From an uncultured Veillonella sp. (GTDB lineage: Bacteria > Bacillota > Negativicutes > Veillonellales > Veillonellaceae), in NCBI GenBank assembly GCA_902477915.1, contig CABSJA010000032.1:1-21884 (forward strand): 21,884 bases of DNA, given 5' to 3'. Below, piece by piece: positions 1 through 7,629 of this stretch (its first letter is position 1; each line of letters begins with the position of its first letter). The position numbers and the translations under genes are program-made. The notes below the pieces were generated by a model. The model was not told the DNA's origin. It made no database searches and saw only the letters and a program-made list of their open reading frames with translations.

Positions 1-179
1 GCTTCCCTGCATTCCTCGTTATCGTTTTGATGCCGTTCACATACAGCATCGCTAATGGTATCTCTGCAGGTCTTATTGCATACCCTCTACTCAAGATCAT
101 TTCTGGTCGTGCCAAAGAGGTTAACTGGATTATGTACGTATTGGCGGTACTCGTTATCATCCGCTACGTATTCTTCTAA
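1..179 (+). CDS. NCS2-family purine permease, C-terminal fragment
   Basis: Only the last 58 residues are present; the gene begins before the window. Reading from base 3, the fragment contains LMPFTYSIANGISAGLIAY, followed by a short polar stretch (KIISGRAKEVNW) and a final hydrophobic segment ending in RYVFF, then TAA at 177-179. The 'MPFTYSI-NGI' motif is characteristic of the last membrane helices of AzgA/PbuG-type adenine/guanine/hypoxanthine permeases of the NCS2 family. The protein would be an inner-membrane nucleobase:proton symporter. Family assignment is fairly firm; the exact purine substrate cannot be told from this fragment. A strong hairpin terminator follows at once. Confidence 0.8.
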   Translation, partial: FPAFLVIVLMPFTYSIANGISAGLIAYPLLKIISGRAKEVNWIMYVLAVLVIIRYVFF

Positions 180-193
180 TTAATAACTAAAAG

Positions 194-242
194 AACCTAT
201 CTCTAAAGATATTAGTAAAATATCTAGGAGATAGGTTTTTTT
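194..242 (+). terminator. Intrinsic terminator of the purine permease gene, probably bidirectional
   Basis: The arms AACCTATCTC (194-203) and GAGATAGGTT (228-237) pair perfectly, and an inner AGATAT/ATATCT stem extends them. Seven T follow on the plus strand (236-242). Read on the minus strand the same hairpin is followed by TTCTTTTAG, so it may also stop transcription from the converging gene that ends at 257. Confidence 0.85.
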
Positions 243-256
243 ATTACTATTTAGTA

Positions 257-1588
257 TTAACGAATTGTTTTTACACCAATTAAGTCTGTACGACTTGGAT
301 CGATATCTTTTAACAGCACTACATGATTTCTATAAAACTCTGCTTCAGAGGCTTTCACAGGCACTTGGAAGAACAAGAAATACGCCATATTATCCTTGTA
401 CCACGTAACACTGCGTACTAAGCCCTTATCTACATCCCCTGTATAGTCAACATCACCTAATGGCGTAGAGTCAGTCCACTGTACGTCATGATACTCCATT
501 GGAATATATTCTTCAGGCCATACAGTATCCATAGAGTAGCTCATGCGGAAGACCATAGTATGAGTTACCCAACGACCGCTGCGCTCTTGATATTCTTGAC
601 CTTGCTTCCAATATACAGTTTCTAATACATCATTGTCATAAAAATGTGTAGCATAGTATGTATAGCCAAGCGGTAAATAACTTGGTACAGATACGTCATA
701 GGACATCTTATGAGATGCATCAATTACACCACTTGGTAAGCCCTTGGATTTACTGGTAAGTATAGGCCATACGGAATTCGTATGTGTACGCAATGGCAAC
801 CCAATCGATTCATAAGGAGGCCATTCAGGCTCATCATTTAGTTTAACCTTTTTCGCATCGTTTTCTTCAACATGTTGCTTATCATTGCGATCACCACGTA
901 ACCTAGTATCATCAGCGGCTACGTTATTCAAAGGGCCTACAGAGTCTACAATTCTGCTTACATAGTTTTGGTTTCTTGAGGAAGCAAAGTAGAGCATATA
1001 CACTTTATTATCTTTTTCCCAATAAGCGATTTGAATAGCGTCTTTACTATAACCTAACGTATGTACAGAAATCCCATTAGGGGTAGTAAAGCTAACTGCA
1101 TCCTTAGCATTGTATTTTGTCTTTTCCAATATAGGATTTACTACTGTATCGATAGCCCAACCCATGCGATATACAATATCTGTATTAGAGAAGGTTAGCT
1201 TCGGACCAAATCCTCCATCACGGCCCGTTTCTGTATAAACGATTTCTAATACGTCATGGTCCTTGGCCTTTACATCGCGTACTGCATAGTCTTTAGGCAT
1301 ATAAGACGGAACTTGTATAGGATAGCCAAATTCCTGCGCGGCACTCTCAATATTAGTTTTAACTAAATCATAATCATCAACTTGATCATACCAACGATAA
1401 CGATCAGCGAGTTTTTTATTATCATCGATGAGCTTTTTATTATCTATATCTACATCTCGTTCAACAGGAACCGTATTGCCATTTTTATCTATTAACGGGT
1501 ATGTAGCACTAACTGGCTGCACCCCAAAGGTACTTACTGCCGTAGCCATCGCGGCACATAAAACAGCAGATGTTATTATTTTCTTCAT
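257..1588 (-). CDS. Secreted protein with two tandem copies of a VPSYxPxGY domain, function unknown
   Basis: The 443-residue protein starts with a classical signal peptide (MKKIITSAVLCAAMATAV..., likely cleavage after VSA). I chose the ATG at 1588 because GAGGAG lies just upstream; an in-frame ATG ten codons earlier overlaps no such site. After a charged linker there are two copies of the domain shared with the next two genes. Copy one (about 85-220) begins QVPSYMPKDY with DVLEIVY, and copy two (about 300-435) begins VPSYLPLGY with DVLETVY and ends in the AEFYRNHVV block. The pattern recalls DUF4367-type extracytoplasmic domains, but this is a weak resemblance from memory. No catalytic motif is visible. 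It is the last gene of a three-gene paralogous set, probably transcribed together, and appears to have arisen by internal duplication. Confidence 0.75.
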   Translation of the reverse strand: MKKIITSAVLCAAMATAVSTFGVQPVSATYPLIDKNGNTVPVERDVDIDNKKLIDDNKKLADRYRWYDQVDDYDLVKTNIESAAQEFGYPIQVPSYMPKDYAVRDVKAKDHDVLEIVYTETGRDGGFGPKLTFSNTDIVYRMGWAIDTVVNPILEKTKYNAKDAVSFTTPNGISVHTLGYSKDAIQIAYWEKDNKVYMLYFASSRNQNYVSRIVDSVGPLNNVAADDTRLRGDRNDKQHVEENDAKKVKLNDEPEWPPYESIGLPLRTHTNSVWPILTSKSKGLPSGVIDASHKMSYDVSVPSYLPLGYTYYATHFYDNDVLETVYWKQGQEYQERSGRWVTHTMVFRMSYSMDTVWPEEYIPMEYHDVQWTDSTPLGDVDYTGDVDKGLVRSVTWYKDNMAYFLFFQVPVKASEAEFYRNHVVLLKDIDPSRTDLIGVKTIR

Positions 1589-1650
1589 ATTCTCTCCTCT
1601 TCGAGCGGTTACACACATTTCGCTTTATTCCAAATAAATTGCTACGTGAA

Positions 1651-2319
1651 CTATCTATTTTTTACAGGCCCCACATGTTCCTTATAGAATTCAGCATCAA
1701 CTGATTTTACAGATTCTAAGAACAATAAGGAATATGCCATACCGTCTTTTGTCCACGTAATGCTGCGAATTAGTTGTGCTGCTGGATCCCCGGTGTAAAA
1801 GACTTCGCCAGATTCACCTTGTTCAGACCATTCAAAGTCCTTATACTCAGTAGGAACATACGGTACGTCTTTTACATCGTTCACTGAATAGCCCATTCTA
1901 TAAACGAAAATACTACCAGAGTTTCTCTTCCCAACTCGATATGTTTGGGAATTTTTTATAAAATATACAACCTCTAATACATCATTTTTGTCTTGCCGCA
2001 CTGTATAGATTTCATAACCATAAGGGATATAACTAGGTGCCTCAGCCTCATATGGAAGCTTCTTTGCTGCCTCTAATAGCTTTCCGTTAAAAGTATGCGC
2101 CTTTTTTGTATTCTCTATAGGCCAATCATGAAAGTGCCACTGTAAGCTATCAGTTCTAGGCTCAACATTTTTAAAGTTATGTCCGAGCTTAAGTGTTTTT
2201 GTGGATCCAGCCTGATCTGTAGTATCAGGAGTATCTAGCGTTTCTGCTGTGGCCATTCCTACAGATAATAACCCAGCAGCAATAACAGCTAAAACGGACT
2301 TATACATTGTTTTTCTCAT
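1651..2319 (-). CDS. Secreted VPSYxPxGY-domain protein, C-terminus shortened by a frameshift
   Basis: The 222-residue protein has an N-terminal signal peptide (MRKTMYKSVLAVIAAGLLSVGM, Ala-rich, cleavage probably after ATA) and one copy of the domain found in both neighbours. The domain runs from about residue 87: EAPSYIPYGY, NDVLEVVYF, YRMGYS, SITWTKDGMAYSLLF, DAEFYKEHV. AGAGG lies 7 nt before the chosen ATG. The two paralogs continue after PVKN/LLKD with (I/D)D-S/P-SR and a LxG motif; here the codons go N-R-stop. Adding two bases at about 1656-1658 restores NIDSSRSNLFGI, so the last 10-20 residues were lost by a small deletion. The core domain is intact, so the product may still work. Function unknown. 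Confidence 0.72.
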   Translation of the reverse strand: MRKTMYKSVLAVIAAGLLSVGMATAETLDTPDTTDQAGSTKTLKLGHNFKNVEPRTDSLQWHFHDWPIENTKKAHTFNGKLLEAAKKLPYEAEAPSYIPYGYEIYTVRQDKNDVLEVVYFIKNSQTYRVGKRNSGSIFVYRMGYSVNDVKDVPYVPTEYKDFEWSEQGESGEVFYTGDPAAQLIRSITWTKDGMAYSLLFLESVKSVDAEFYKEHVGPVKNR

Positions 2320-2409
2320 ATTTTTTCCTCTTTATAAGGGATTACAAATTCTACCGCTATTACACAATATATTCTTCTAGATACAATTTGTATAACATCA
2401 GTTTATCTG

Positions 2410-3156
2410 CTAAGGAATTATTCGTTCTCTTGTTTTAGTAGAAATCTTCGTAATCGGATAGTTTCCTAATAATTCATAACGGGAGCTATCTATATTTTTT
2501 ACAGGCACCACATGCTCCTTATAGAATTCAGCATCAACTGCTTTCACAGGTTCTAAGAAGAATAAGGAGTACGCCATGCCACCTTCCGTCCACGTAATGC
2601 TACGGATCAATTGTACTCCTGGCTTACCTGTATAATACACCTTGCCCGATTCACCTTCTTCAGACCATTCATAGTCCTTATACTCTGCAGGAATATACGC
2701 TGTATCTCTTACGGTATCCAAGGAGTATCCCATTCGATAGGCCATAACATTAGTAATAAATTTTTTCCCAGCCTGATAGATAGGTGCATTTCTTTTGTAA
2801 TATACAACCTCTAGTACATCATTTCGATCGTGACGCGCTGTATACAGCTGATATCCAAAAGGTATATAACTAGGTGCCTCAGCCTCATACGGTAATTTCT
2901 GAGTAACCTCTGCTATCCCCTTAAAGTTACGAGCACTGTCTTGAGTCATTAAAGGCCAACCTACTAATTGCGCTCTTGGTATTTGTTTAATTGGAGAAGC
3001 ATTATTCATGTTTGGCGTAACATTGTTAGACTTAGATGCGGCCTCAGAATGATTAATCGATACAGACTGAGCAACAGTATCTGCGGATACATAGCTTATA
3101 GATACTAAACCAACAGCTATAGCAGCTAAAATGGATTTACCTATAGTTTTCTTCAT
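2410..3156 (-). CDS. Secreted VPSYxPxGY-domain protein, single-domain paralog, function unknown
   Basis: The 248-residue protein has a signal peptide (MKKTIGKSILAAIAVGLVSI, probable cleavage at VSA-D), an Asn/Ser-rich linker, and one domain from about residue 90: KLPYEAEAPSYIPFGY, NDVLEVVYY, MAYRMGYS, RSITWTEGGMAYSLFF, DAEFYKEHV. The tail NIDSSRYELLG and a basic end complete it. AGGAGA precedes the ATG; the AGGAGAGAATATGAAGAAAA start region is almost the same as that of the gene at 1588, evidence of duplication. It is the first gene of the three-gene paralog set. The domain is most like the 1651-2319 product across its whole length. No enzyme motif is visible; likely an extracytoplasmic or envelope protein. 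Confidence 0.75.
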   Translation of the reverse strand: MKKTIGKSILAAIAVGLVSISYVSADTVAQSVSINHSEAASKSNNVTPNMNNASPIKQIPRAQLVGWPLMTQDSARNFKGIAEVTQKLPYEAEAPSYIPFGYQLYTARHDRNDVLEVVYYKRNAPIYQAGKKFITNVMAYRMGYSLDTVRDTAYIPAEYKDYEWSEEGESGKVYYTGKPGVQLIRSITWTEGGMAYSLFFLEPVKAVDAEFYKEHVVPVKNIDSSRYELLGNYPITKISTKTRERIIP

Positions 3157-3334
3157 ATTCTCTCCTATTACAAAAATTTATAATATACTCCACACATATA
3201 ATGATATATTTTCTTATTTATATCAAAATCAAGCTACCGTTTCTGTAGCTCTAGCTACTTCATAAAACTTTTATCTTTCCTTTTGTGAAAGCATCGTCAC
3301 AACCAAATAATGTATCTAATGCTTAGGTTCGATA

Positions 3335-3381
3335 TAAAAAATCCTACTGAACGCTATATCATAATAGAGTTCAATAGGATT
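3335..3381 (-). terminator. Intrinsic terminator of the PPOX/NimA-like gene
   Basis: On the minus strand AATCCTATTGAACTC pairs with GCGTTCAGTAGGATT (arms 3367-3381 and 3340-3354, with mismatches and wobbles near the loop), followed by a run of T (complement of 3336-3340). It lies 10 bp after the stop codon at 3391. Confidence 0.75.
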
Positions 3382-3390
3382 GTTGTGTCA

Positions 3391-3903
3391 TTATTTAGTT
3401 AATGGAGGCATAATAGTATCTTGTTCAAGTCGTCTTCGTCTTTTGGCCGTATAGTCGACAATTTTAATTTGAACTACGCCCACAGAGTTTACCATGGCTT
3501 CCGTAAAAGTAAATTCACGTCCTGTCTGATGTTTCATCAATACTTGTAAGCCATGAGATTTTTCATCAATCGACTCTAAATAGGTAGCCTCTCCACGCCC
3601 CATCACACTAGAGTAAACCGAGCTATATTTACATGGAATATCTCCACCTGAAACGAGGGCTTCATCGCTACCATCAATTTCAATAAATACATGGGGATTC
3701 GCTTGAATCAAACTAAACTTTTTCCCCTCATAATGGCCATGTACATAGATATAAAGTACATCATCTATAAATTCGTATCCAAAATGTAAGGGCACCACGT
3801 AAGGGTAATCACCATCCATCAGACCTAGGTGAATGATACGGGTGCTATTTAAAATACCTTTAATTTCATCTATATTGGTAACCATGCGGTCTTGTCGTCT
3901 CAT
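3391..3903 (-). CDS. Pyridoxamine 5'-phosphate oxidase-like (NimA-type) flavin-binding protein
   Basis: The 170-residue protein follows the NimA/PPOX split-barrel family from end to end: MRRQDRMVTNIDEIKGIL at the start, IHLGLMDGDYPYVVPLHFGYEF (about 24-45), the strand LYIYVHGHYEGKKFSLI, NPHVFIEID, YSSVMGRGEATYLE, and MKHQTGREFTF with the basic end AKRRRRLEQ. Members bind FMN, or sometimes heme, and act on small molecules. Nim proteins in this family reduce nitroimidazole drugs, but most homologs are uncharacterised oxidoreductases, so resistance should not be assumed. GGAGG lies just before the ATG. It stands alone, with its own extended -10 promoter and terminator, divergent from cycA. Confidence 0.85.
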   Translation of the reverse strand: MRRQDRMVTNIDEIKGILNSTRIIHLGLMDGDYPYVVPLHFGYEFIDDVLYIYVHGHYEGKKFSLIQANPHVFIEIDGSDEALVSGGDIPCKYSSVYSSVMGRGEATYLESIDEKSHGLQVLMKHQTGREFTFTEAMVNSVGVVQIKIVDYTAKRRRRLEQDTIMPPLTK

Positions 3904-3943
3904 ATAACCTCCACTAATTTATGTATAAGATAATCTATATATT

Positions 3944-3952
3944 ATTATAGCA
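3944..3952 (-). promoter_or_regulatory. Extended -10 promoter for the PPOX/NimA-like gene
   Basis: On the minus strand TGC-TATAAT forms a perfect extended -10 (TGnTATAAT). No good -35 lies 16-18 bp upstream, which is tolerated by extended -10 promoters. The start point would be near 3937, giving a leader of about 33 nt. Confidence 0.6.
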
Positions 3953-4056
3953 AATTTAACTCACCCGTTAGCACTACTATGAAAATATAGATATATATCT
4001 ATTTATTAATCTAAAAATAATACTATTTTATATATATGTCTACTGCAAAAATACAT

Positions 4057-4085
4057 TTGACTTTTTACAATAGATACTGTATTAT
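4057..4085 (+). promoter_or_regulatory. Sigma-A type promoter for cycA
   Basis: TTGACT (4057-4062), a 17-bp spacer, and TATTAT (4080-4085). Transcription would begin near 4092, leaving a leader of about 90 nt that contains a terminator-like hairpin. Confidence 0.75.
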
Positions 4086-4117
4086 AAGAAAATAGTTTTA
4101 TAGATTCTATAGATTAT

Positions 4118-4147
4118 AAAAGCTATGGTCATCCATGGCTTTTTATA
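4118..4147 (+). terminator. Terminator-like hairpin in the cycA leader (possible attenuator)
   Basis: AAAAGCTATGG (4118-4128), loop TCAT, then CCATGGCTTTT (4133-4143): 11 pairs with one G-U, followed by T-rich sequence (TTTTTATATTT). It lies between the promoter and the cycA ribosome binding site. No plus-strand gene upstream needs it, so premature termination or 5'-end stabilisation of the cycA message is the natural reading. The U-tract is only moderate. Confidence 0.5.
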
Positions 4148-4181
4148 TTTGTAGATAGTTTGTAGAAAAGAGGTCTTTACT

Positions 4182-5624
4182 ATGTCTGATACACATCAGT
4201 TAAAACGGGGCCTTAAGAACCGGCACGTACAGTTACTCGCCATCGGCGGTGCCATCGGTACAGGCTTGTTCTTAGGCTCCGGCCGTGCCATTCACTTGGC
4301 AGGTCCATCCATTATTTTCGCCTACCTTATTACAGGTATTATCTGCTTCTTCATCATGAGAGCATTAGGCGAATTATTATTGTCTAACTTGAACCACCAC
4401 TCTTTTATCGATTTCGTAGAAGATTATTTAGGTGACCGAGCAGCCTTTATCACAGGATGGACATACTGGTTCTGTTGGCTTTCACTAGCAATGGCCGATT
4501 TAACAGCCGTAGGCCTCTATATGCAGTTCTGGATACCGTGGCTGCCTCAATGGATACCCGCCCTTGTCGTCTTAGTAGCATTGCTATTAATGAACTTAAC
4601 AGCCGTAAAATACTTCGGTGAAATGGAGTTCTGGTTTGCCTTGATTAAGGTAATTGCCATCATCTCCCTCATTATCATCGGTATCATCATGATTGTCACA
4701 GGTTTTACTACAGATGCAGGCGTTGCCGCCTTTAGTAATATGTGGAATTATGGGGGCTGGTTCCCGAACGGAACGATGGGCTTTATCTTATCATTCCAAA
4801 TGGTTGTTTTTGCTTTCACAGGTATCGAGCTCGTAGGTTTAACAGCTGGTGAAACAGAGGATCCTGAAAAGGTTATCCCTATGGCGATTAACAACATTCC
4901 ATTACGCATTATTTTGTTCTATGTGGGCTCTTTGGCTATCATCATGAGCATTTATCCTTGGACAGCCGTCAACCCATCTGCTAGCCCATTTGTGGCTGTA
5001 TTTACAGCAGTTGGTATTGCAGCCGCTGCAGGCATCGTAAACTTTGTAGTTCTTACATCTGCTGCATCTGCAACAAACTCTGGTATCTTTAGTACAGGCC
5101 GTATGATTTACGCCCTTGCTAAACGCGGTCATGCGCCAAGCTCTATGCGCCGCTTAACACACAGCAGTGTACCATACCAAGCAACGATTTTCTCAGCTGC
5201 AGTACTATTGATTACGGTTGTACTCAACTATGTAATGCCAGAAGCAGTATTCGTTATGATTACATCTATCTCTACATTCTGCTTCATCTTTATTTGGGCC
5301 ATGATGGTTATTTGTCACCTTAAATATCGCAAGAAAAACCCTGAATTAGCGGCACAATCTAAATTCAAAATGCCTCTATTCCCTGTGATGAATTACATCA
5401 TCCTTGCATTCTTTGTTTTCATTCTAGGTATTCTCGCCTTAAACGAAGACACTCGAATTGCCCTCTTGTTTACACCAATTTGGTTCGTTATTCTCTGGGC
5501 CTTCTACTCCATGCTTAATACAGATGATGAAGATGCACTCAGTGAGGAACTTATCGAGATGGCTGGTGTAAAAGAAATTTACAAAAAACCTAAAAAAGAA
5601 GATTCTGACGATTACATAATCTAA
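4182..5624 (+). CDS. cycA: D-serine/D-alanine/glycine:proton symporter (CycA-type APC permease)
   Basis: A 480-residue, 12-helix permease of the amino acid transporter (AAT) branch of the APC superfamily, close to the 470 residues of E. coli CycA. It carries the unwound TM1 substrate motif GGAIGTGLFLGSG (22-34), LAGPSIIFAYLITG, MRALGELLLSNL, TGWTYWFCW, FGEMEFWFALIK, NYGGWFPNG, FAFTGIELVGLTAGET-DPEK, and NFVVLTSAASATNSGIFSTGR. Many of these match CycA almost word for word. It should import glycine, D-alanine, D-serine or L-alanine across the inner membrane. AGAGG lies 8 nt before the ATG. It is a single-gene unit with its own promoter, leader hairpin and terminator. The family is certain; the exact substrate range is inferred. 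Confidence 0.88.
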   Translation: MSDTHQLKRGLKNRHVQLLAIGGAIGTGLFLGSGRAIHLAGPSIIFAYLITGIICFFIMRALGELLLSNLNHHSFIDFVEDYLGDRAAFITGWTYWFCWLSLAMADLTAVGLYMQFWIPWLPQWIPALVVLVALLLMNLTAVKYFGEMEFWFALIKVIAIISLIIIGIIMIVTGFTTDAGVAAFSNMWNYGGWFPNGTMGFILSFQMVVFAFTGIELVGLTAGETEDPEKVIPMAINNIPLRIILFYVGSLAIIMSIYPWTAVNPSASPFVAVFTAVGIAAAAGIVNFVVLTSAASATNSGIFSTGRMIYALAKRGHAPSSMRRLTHSSVPYQATIFSAAVLLITVVLNYVMPEAVFVMITSISTFCFIFIWAMMVICHLKYRKKNPELAAQSKFKMPLFPVMNYIILAFFVFILGILALNEDTRIALLFTPIWFVILWAFYSMLNTDDEDALSEELIEMAGVKEIYKKPKKEDSDDYII

Positions 5625-5627
5625 CAC

Positions 5628-5657
5628 AAAAAGCCCGTGCTATGCACGGGCCTTTCT
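5628..5657 (+). terminator. Bidirectional terminator between cycA and the converging secreted-protein gene
   Basis: AAAGCCCGTGC (5630-5640), loop TAT, and GCACGGGCCTT (5644-5654) form a strong GC-rich hairpin. The plus strand continues CTTTCTCTT; the minus strand continues TTTTTGTG. It sits 3 bp after the cycA stop and directly at the 3' end of the minus-strand gene at 5659, so it can serve both. Confidence 0.85.
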
Positions 5658-5658
5658 C

Positions 5659-6231
5659 TTACTTCATAGTAGGGAAGTTTTGCTGTTCATACTGTTGTTG
5701 ATAAGCAGGTAAATTACTTGTATCTTCACCATAATTAAAGATTGTCTTAGTACGATATCCGCCTTGGGTAATGATAAGATCAATGGAGGATGGTACCTCT
5801 TGACCATTTTGTTGTAAATGATTTACTAATTCTTGTAGCGCTTCAACTTGTCGCAACGAACCAGTCATATATTTACCTTTAGATAGGCCTGTATTTCTAA
5901 TGACTTGGCCATTATATACTTGACCATTTTTATCTGTGTAATAGAAACGTACAGCTGCTTTATCTCCTGTAGGTACAGCTTTAATATAGATGGTTTTCCA
6001 ATTTTTCTTAACCATCACTCTTGTAGCATCTGCTAACTTATTAGATAAACGTTGTGTTTCTTTATTTGCAGATTTAGATACACCATTGACTTGCTGAATT
6101 TCATCATTCATAGGCATATCAATAAGTGCCATACTAGGATCTTGTTGTACCTTTTTCGCATCTGCAGGCTGAACCGCCAACACACCAACGGCCGCCATTA
6201 CAGCTAACGTTGTAAGAGCAAATTTCTTCAT
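5659..6231 (-). CDS. Small secreted protein, possibly YezG/DUF600-like fold, function unknown
   Basis: The 190-residue protein starts with a clear signal peptide (MKKFALTTLAVMAAVGVLAV, cleavage likely after ADA). I chose the ATG at 6231 because GAGGAGAG lies 5 nt upstream; an in-frame ATG nine codons earlier would put extra polar residues before the signal peptide. The mature part contains a helix (about 45-65), then NWKTIYIKAVPTGDKAAVRF-YYTD, and ends in FNYGEDTSNLPAYQQQYE. This order (helix, 'W-K-IY', strand 'FYY', and a C-terminal acidic Tyr-rich motif) faintly resembles YezG/DUF600 proteins, known as toxin immunity proteins in Bacillus; those are cytoplasmic, so the likeness may be only structural. 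It has its own promoter and no operon partner. Confidence 0.7.
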   Translation of the reverse strand: MKKFALTTLAVMAAVGVLAVQPADAKKVQQDPSMALIDMPMNDEIQQVNGVSKSANKETQRLSNKLADATRVMVKKNWKTIYIKAVPTGDKAAVRFYYTDKNGQVYNGQVIRNTGLSKGKYMTGSLRQVEALQELVNHLQQNGQEVPSSIDLIITQGGYRTKTIFNYGEDTSNLPAYQQQYEQQNFPTMK

Positions 6232-6282
6232 TATATCTCTCCTCATAAAGGTCTCCAAAACAATTTACATTTTATACAATAT

Positions 6283-6311
6283 ATTATATTCACTTAGAGC
6301 ATAAATTTCAA
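6283..6311 (-). promoter_or_regulatory. Sigma-A type promoter for the 5659-6231 gene
   Basis: On the minus strand TTGAAA (complement of 6306-6311), 17-bp spacer, TATAAT (complement of 6283-6288). The start point would be near 6276, about 45 nt before the ATG. Confidence 0.75.
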
Positions 6312-6408
6312 GTCAAGCTATTTTCTATACTTGTATCCTTAATTACCTAGTTTCATAGTAACATAGAATCCCCTTTCTCTTACTTATAGTATAGCTAACT
6401 TTATAGTC

Positions 6409-6476
6409 TAAAAAAAGAAAAAGACTTTTACCAATTTTTGACCAGATATTCTATCAATCATCGGTAAAAGTCTTTT
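6409..6476 (-). terminator. Intrinsic terminator of the cation exporter gene
   Basis: On the minus strand a 14-bp perfect stem AAAAGACTTTTACC / GGTAAAAGTCTTTT (6463-6476 and 6419-6432) encloses a loop of about 30 nt and is followed by TTTCTTTTTTT. It lies 28 bp after the stop at 6505. Confidence 0.8.
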
Positions 6477-6504
6477 ATCTTATAACATAACTATATTTTT
6501 TGAA

Positions 6505-7629
6505 CTAGTTACTAAAGTCTGTATCTACAATAGCAAATTGTGTATATTCAGGGCAGCGTTTTTGCATTTCTGCTTTAATTTTTTCTAATGTGCCATGCGG
6601 ATCTTCTTCGTCAAAATCAAAGATAATATCATAGTAGATAACTTTCTTTTCTTCGTGTACGTAAAAGGCATGTACTTGTACTACATGAGTATATAAACTT
6701 ACAACTTGATCAAGAGCTTGTCTAATTTCAAGTACTTCCACACTTGGTTGGTTTTCAGCATATACACCAACGGTCATAGCAATACCAAATTTTTTATAAA
6801 GATGAACAGCGATACCTTTTGTTAGTGGATGGATATCCGCCATCGTCATCGTATCTGGCACTGTAATATGAACGGATCCAATTGTTTCACCAGGGCCGTA
6901 GCTATTTAATACTAAATCATATACACCACCCACATTTGGATGTTGAGCGATAGTTTCTTTAATTTCACGAACTAAGTTATCATCGGCACGAACGCCAAGC
7001 AAGTGATTATACATTTCTTTTAAAATGTCATAAGATGCTTTCAAAATCAATACGGAGATAGCGGCCCCTACATAACCTTGAATATCAAAGTTAAAGAAGA
7101 ATACTAAGCCTGCAGATACCAAAGTTGCAAAGGTAATTACCGCATCAAAAAGGGCATCTATACCAGACGCTACAAGAGCATCGGATTTATATTTTTCACC
7201 TTGCGCCTTAATATAACGGCCCATCACAACTTTCACCACAATAGCGACAGCGATAATGGCCAAGCTTGGAACATCAAAGGTAGATACCTCAGGGTGAAGA
7301 ATTTTTTCAATAGATTCCTTGAGGGATCCAATGCCTGCACCAAGGATGATGAAAGCAATGGCCATGGTAGTCATATATTCGATACGACCATGACCAAATG
7401 GATGCTCCTTATCGGCACCCTTAGCTGCTAATTTTGTACCAACAATAGTTAACACAGAGGACAAAACGTCTGTTAAGTTGTTTACCGCATCAAGGATGAT
7501 GGCGATAGAGTTAGATGCAAGGCCTACAATCATTTTAAAAATAACGAGAACGACGTTACCTATAATACCTTTTATACTAGCAAGCGTAATCCCCCGATTA
7601 CGTGCTGCACCATTTTCTTGCAAAATCAT
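6505..7629 (-). CDS. Cation diffusion facilitator, probable Mn2+ exporter (MntE-like)
   Basis: A 374-residue CDF transporter: six membrane helices (about 20-210) and a long cytoplasmic tail. Landmarks are SNSIAIILDAVNNLTDVLSS in TM2, KEHPFGHGRIEY (74-85) after it, and GIDALFDAV in TM5. The four site-A metal ligands read as N50, D54 (TM2) and D158, D162 (TM5). This Asn-Asp/Asp-Asp set is the signature of bacterial manganese CDFs such as streptococcal MntE; zinc exporters have His in place of the Asn or first TM5 Asp. The tail (about 210-374) is longer than the usual single ferredoxin-like domain and seems to hold a second, acidic one (FDFDEEDPHGTLEKI). It should export Mn2+ by proton antiport. 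It has its own promoter and terminator. Confidence 0.85.
   Translation of the reverse strand: MILQENGAARNRGITLASIKGIIGNVVLVIFKMIVGLASNSIAIILDAVNNLTDVLSSVLTIVGTKLAAKGADKEHPFGHGRIEYMTTMAIAFIILGAGIGSLKESIEKILHPEVSTFDVPSLAIIAVAIVVKVVMGRYIKAQGEKYKSDALVASGIDALFDAVITFATLVSAGLVFFFNFDIQGYVGAAISVLILKASYDILKEMYNHLLGVRADDNLVREIKETIAQHPNVGGVYDLVLNSYGPGETIGSVHITVPDTMTMADIHPLTKGIAVHLYKKFGIAMTVGVYAENQPSVEVLEIRQALDQVVSLYTHVVQVHAFYVHEEKKVIYYDIIFDFDEEDPHGTLEKIKAEMQKRCPEYTQFAIVDTDFSN

Noticed and set aside
1589..1618. Ten-codon longer start for the 257-1588 gene
   Set aside because: It adds polar, Arg-rich residues before the signal peptide and lacks the good ribosome binding site that precedes the ATG at 1588.
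3283..3302. TTGTGA-N8-TCACAA inverted repeat as a CRP/FNR site
   Set aside because: Spacing of 8 is wrong for that family and it lies between a terminator and the next promoter; may be just a weak hairpin.
4092..4181. T-box or amino acid riboswitch ahead of cycA
   Set aside because: The 90-nt leader is too short and lacks the T-box AGGGTGGNACCGCG motif.
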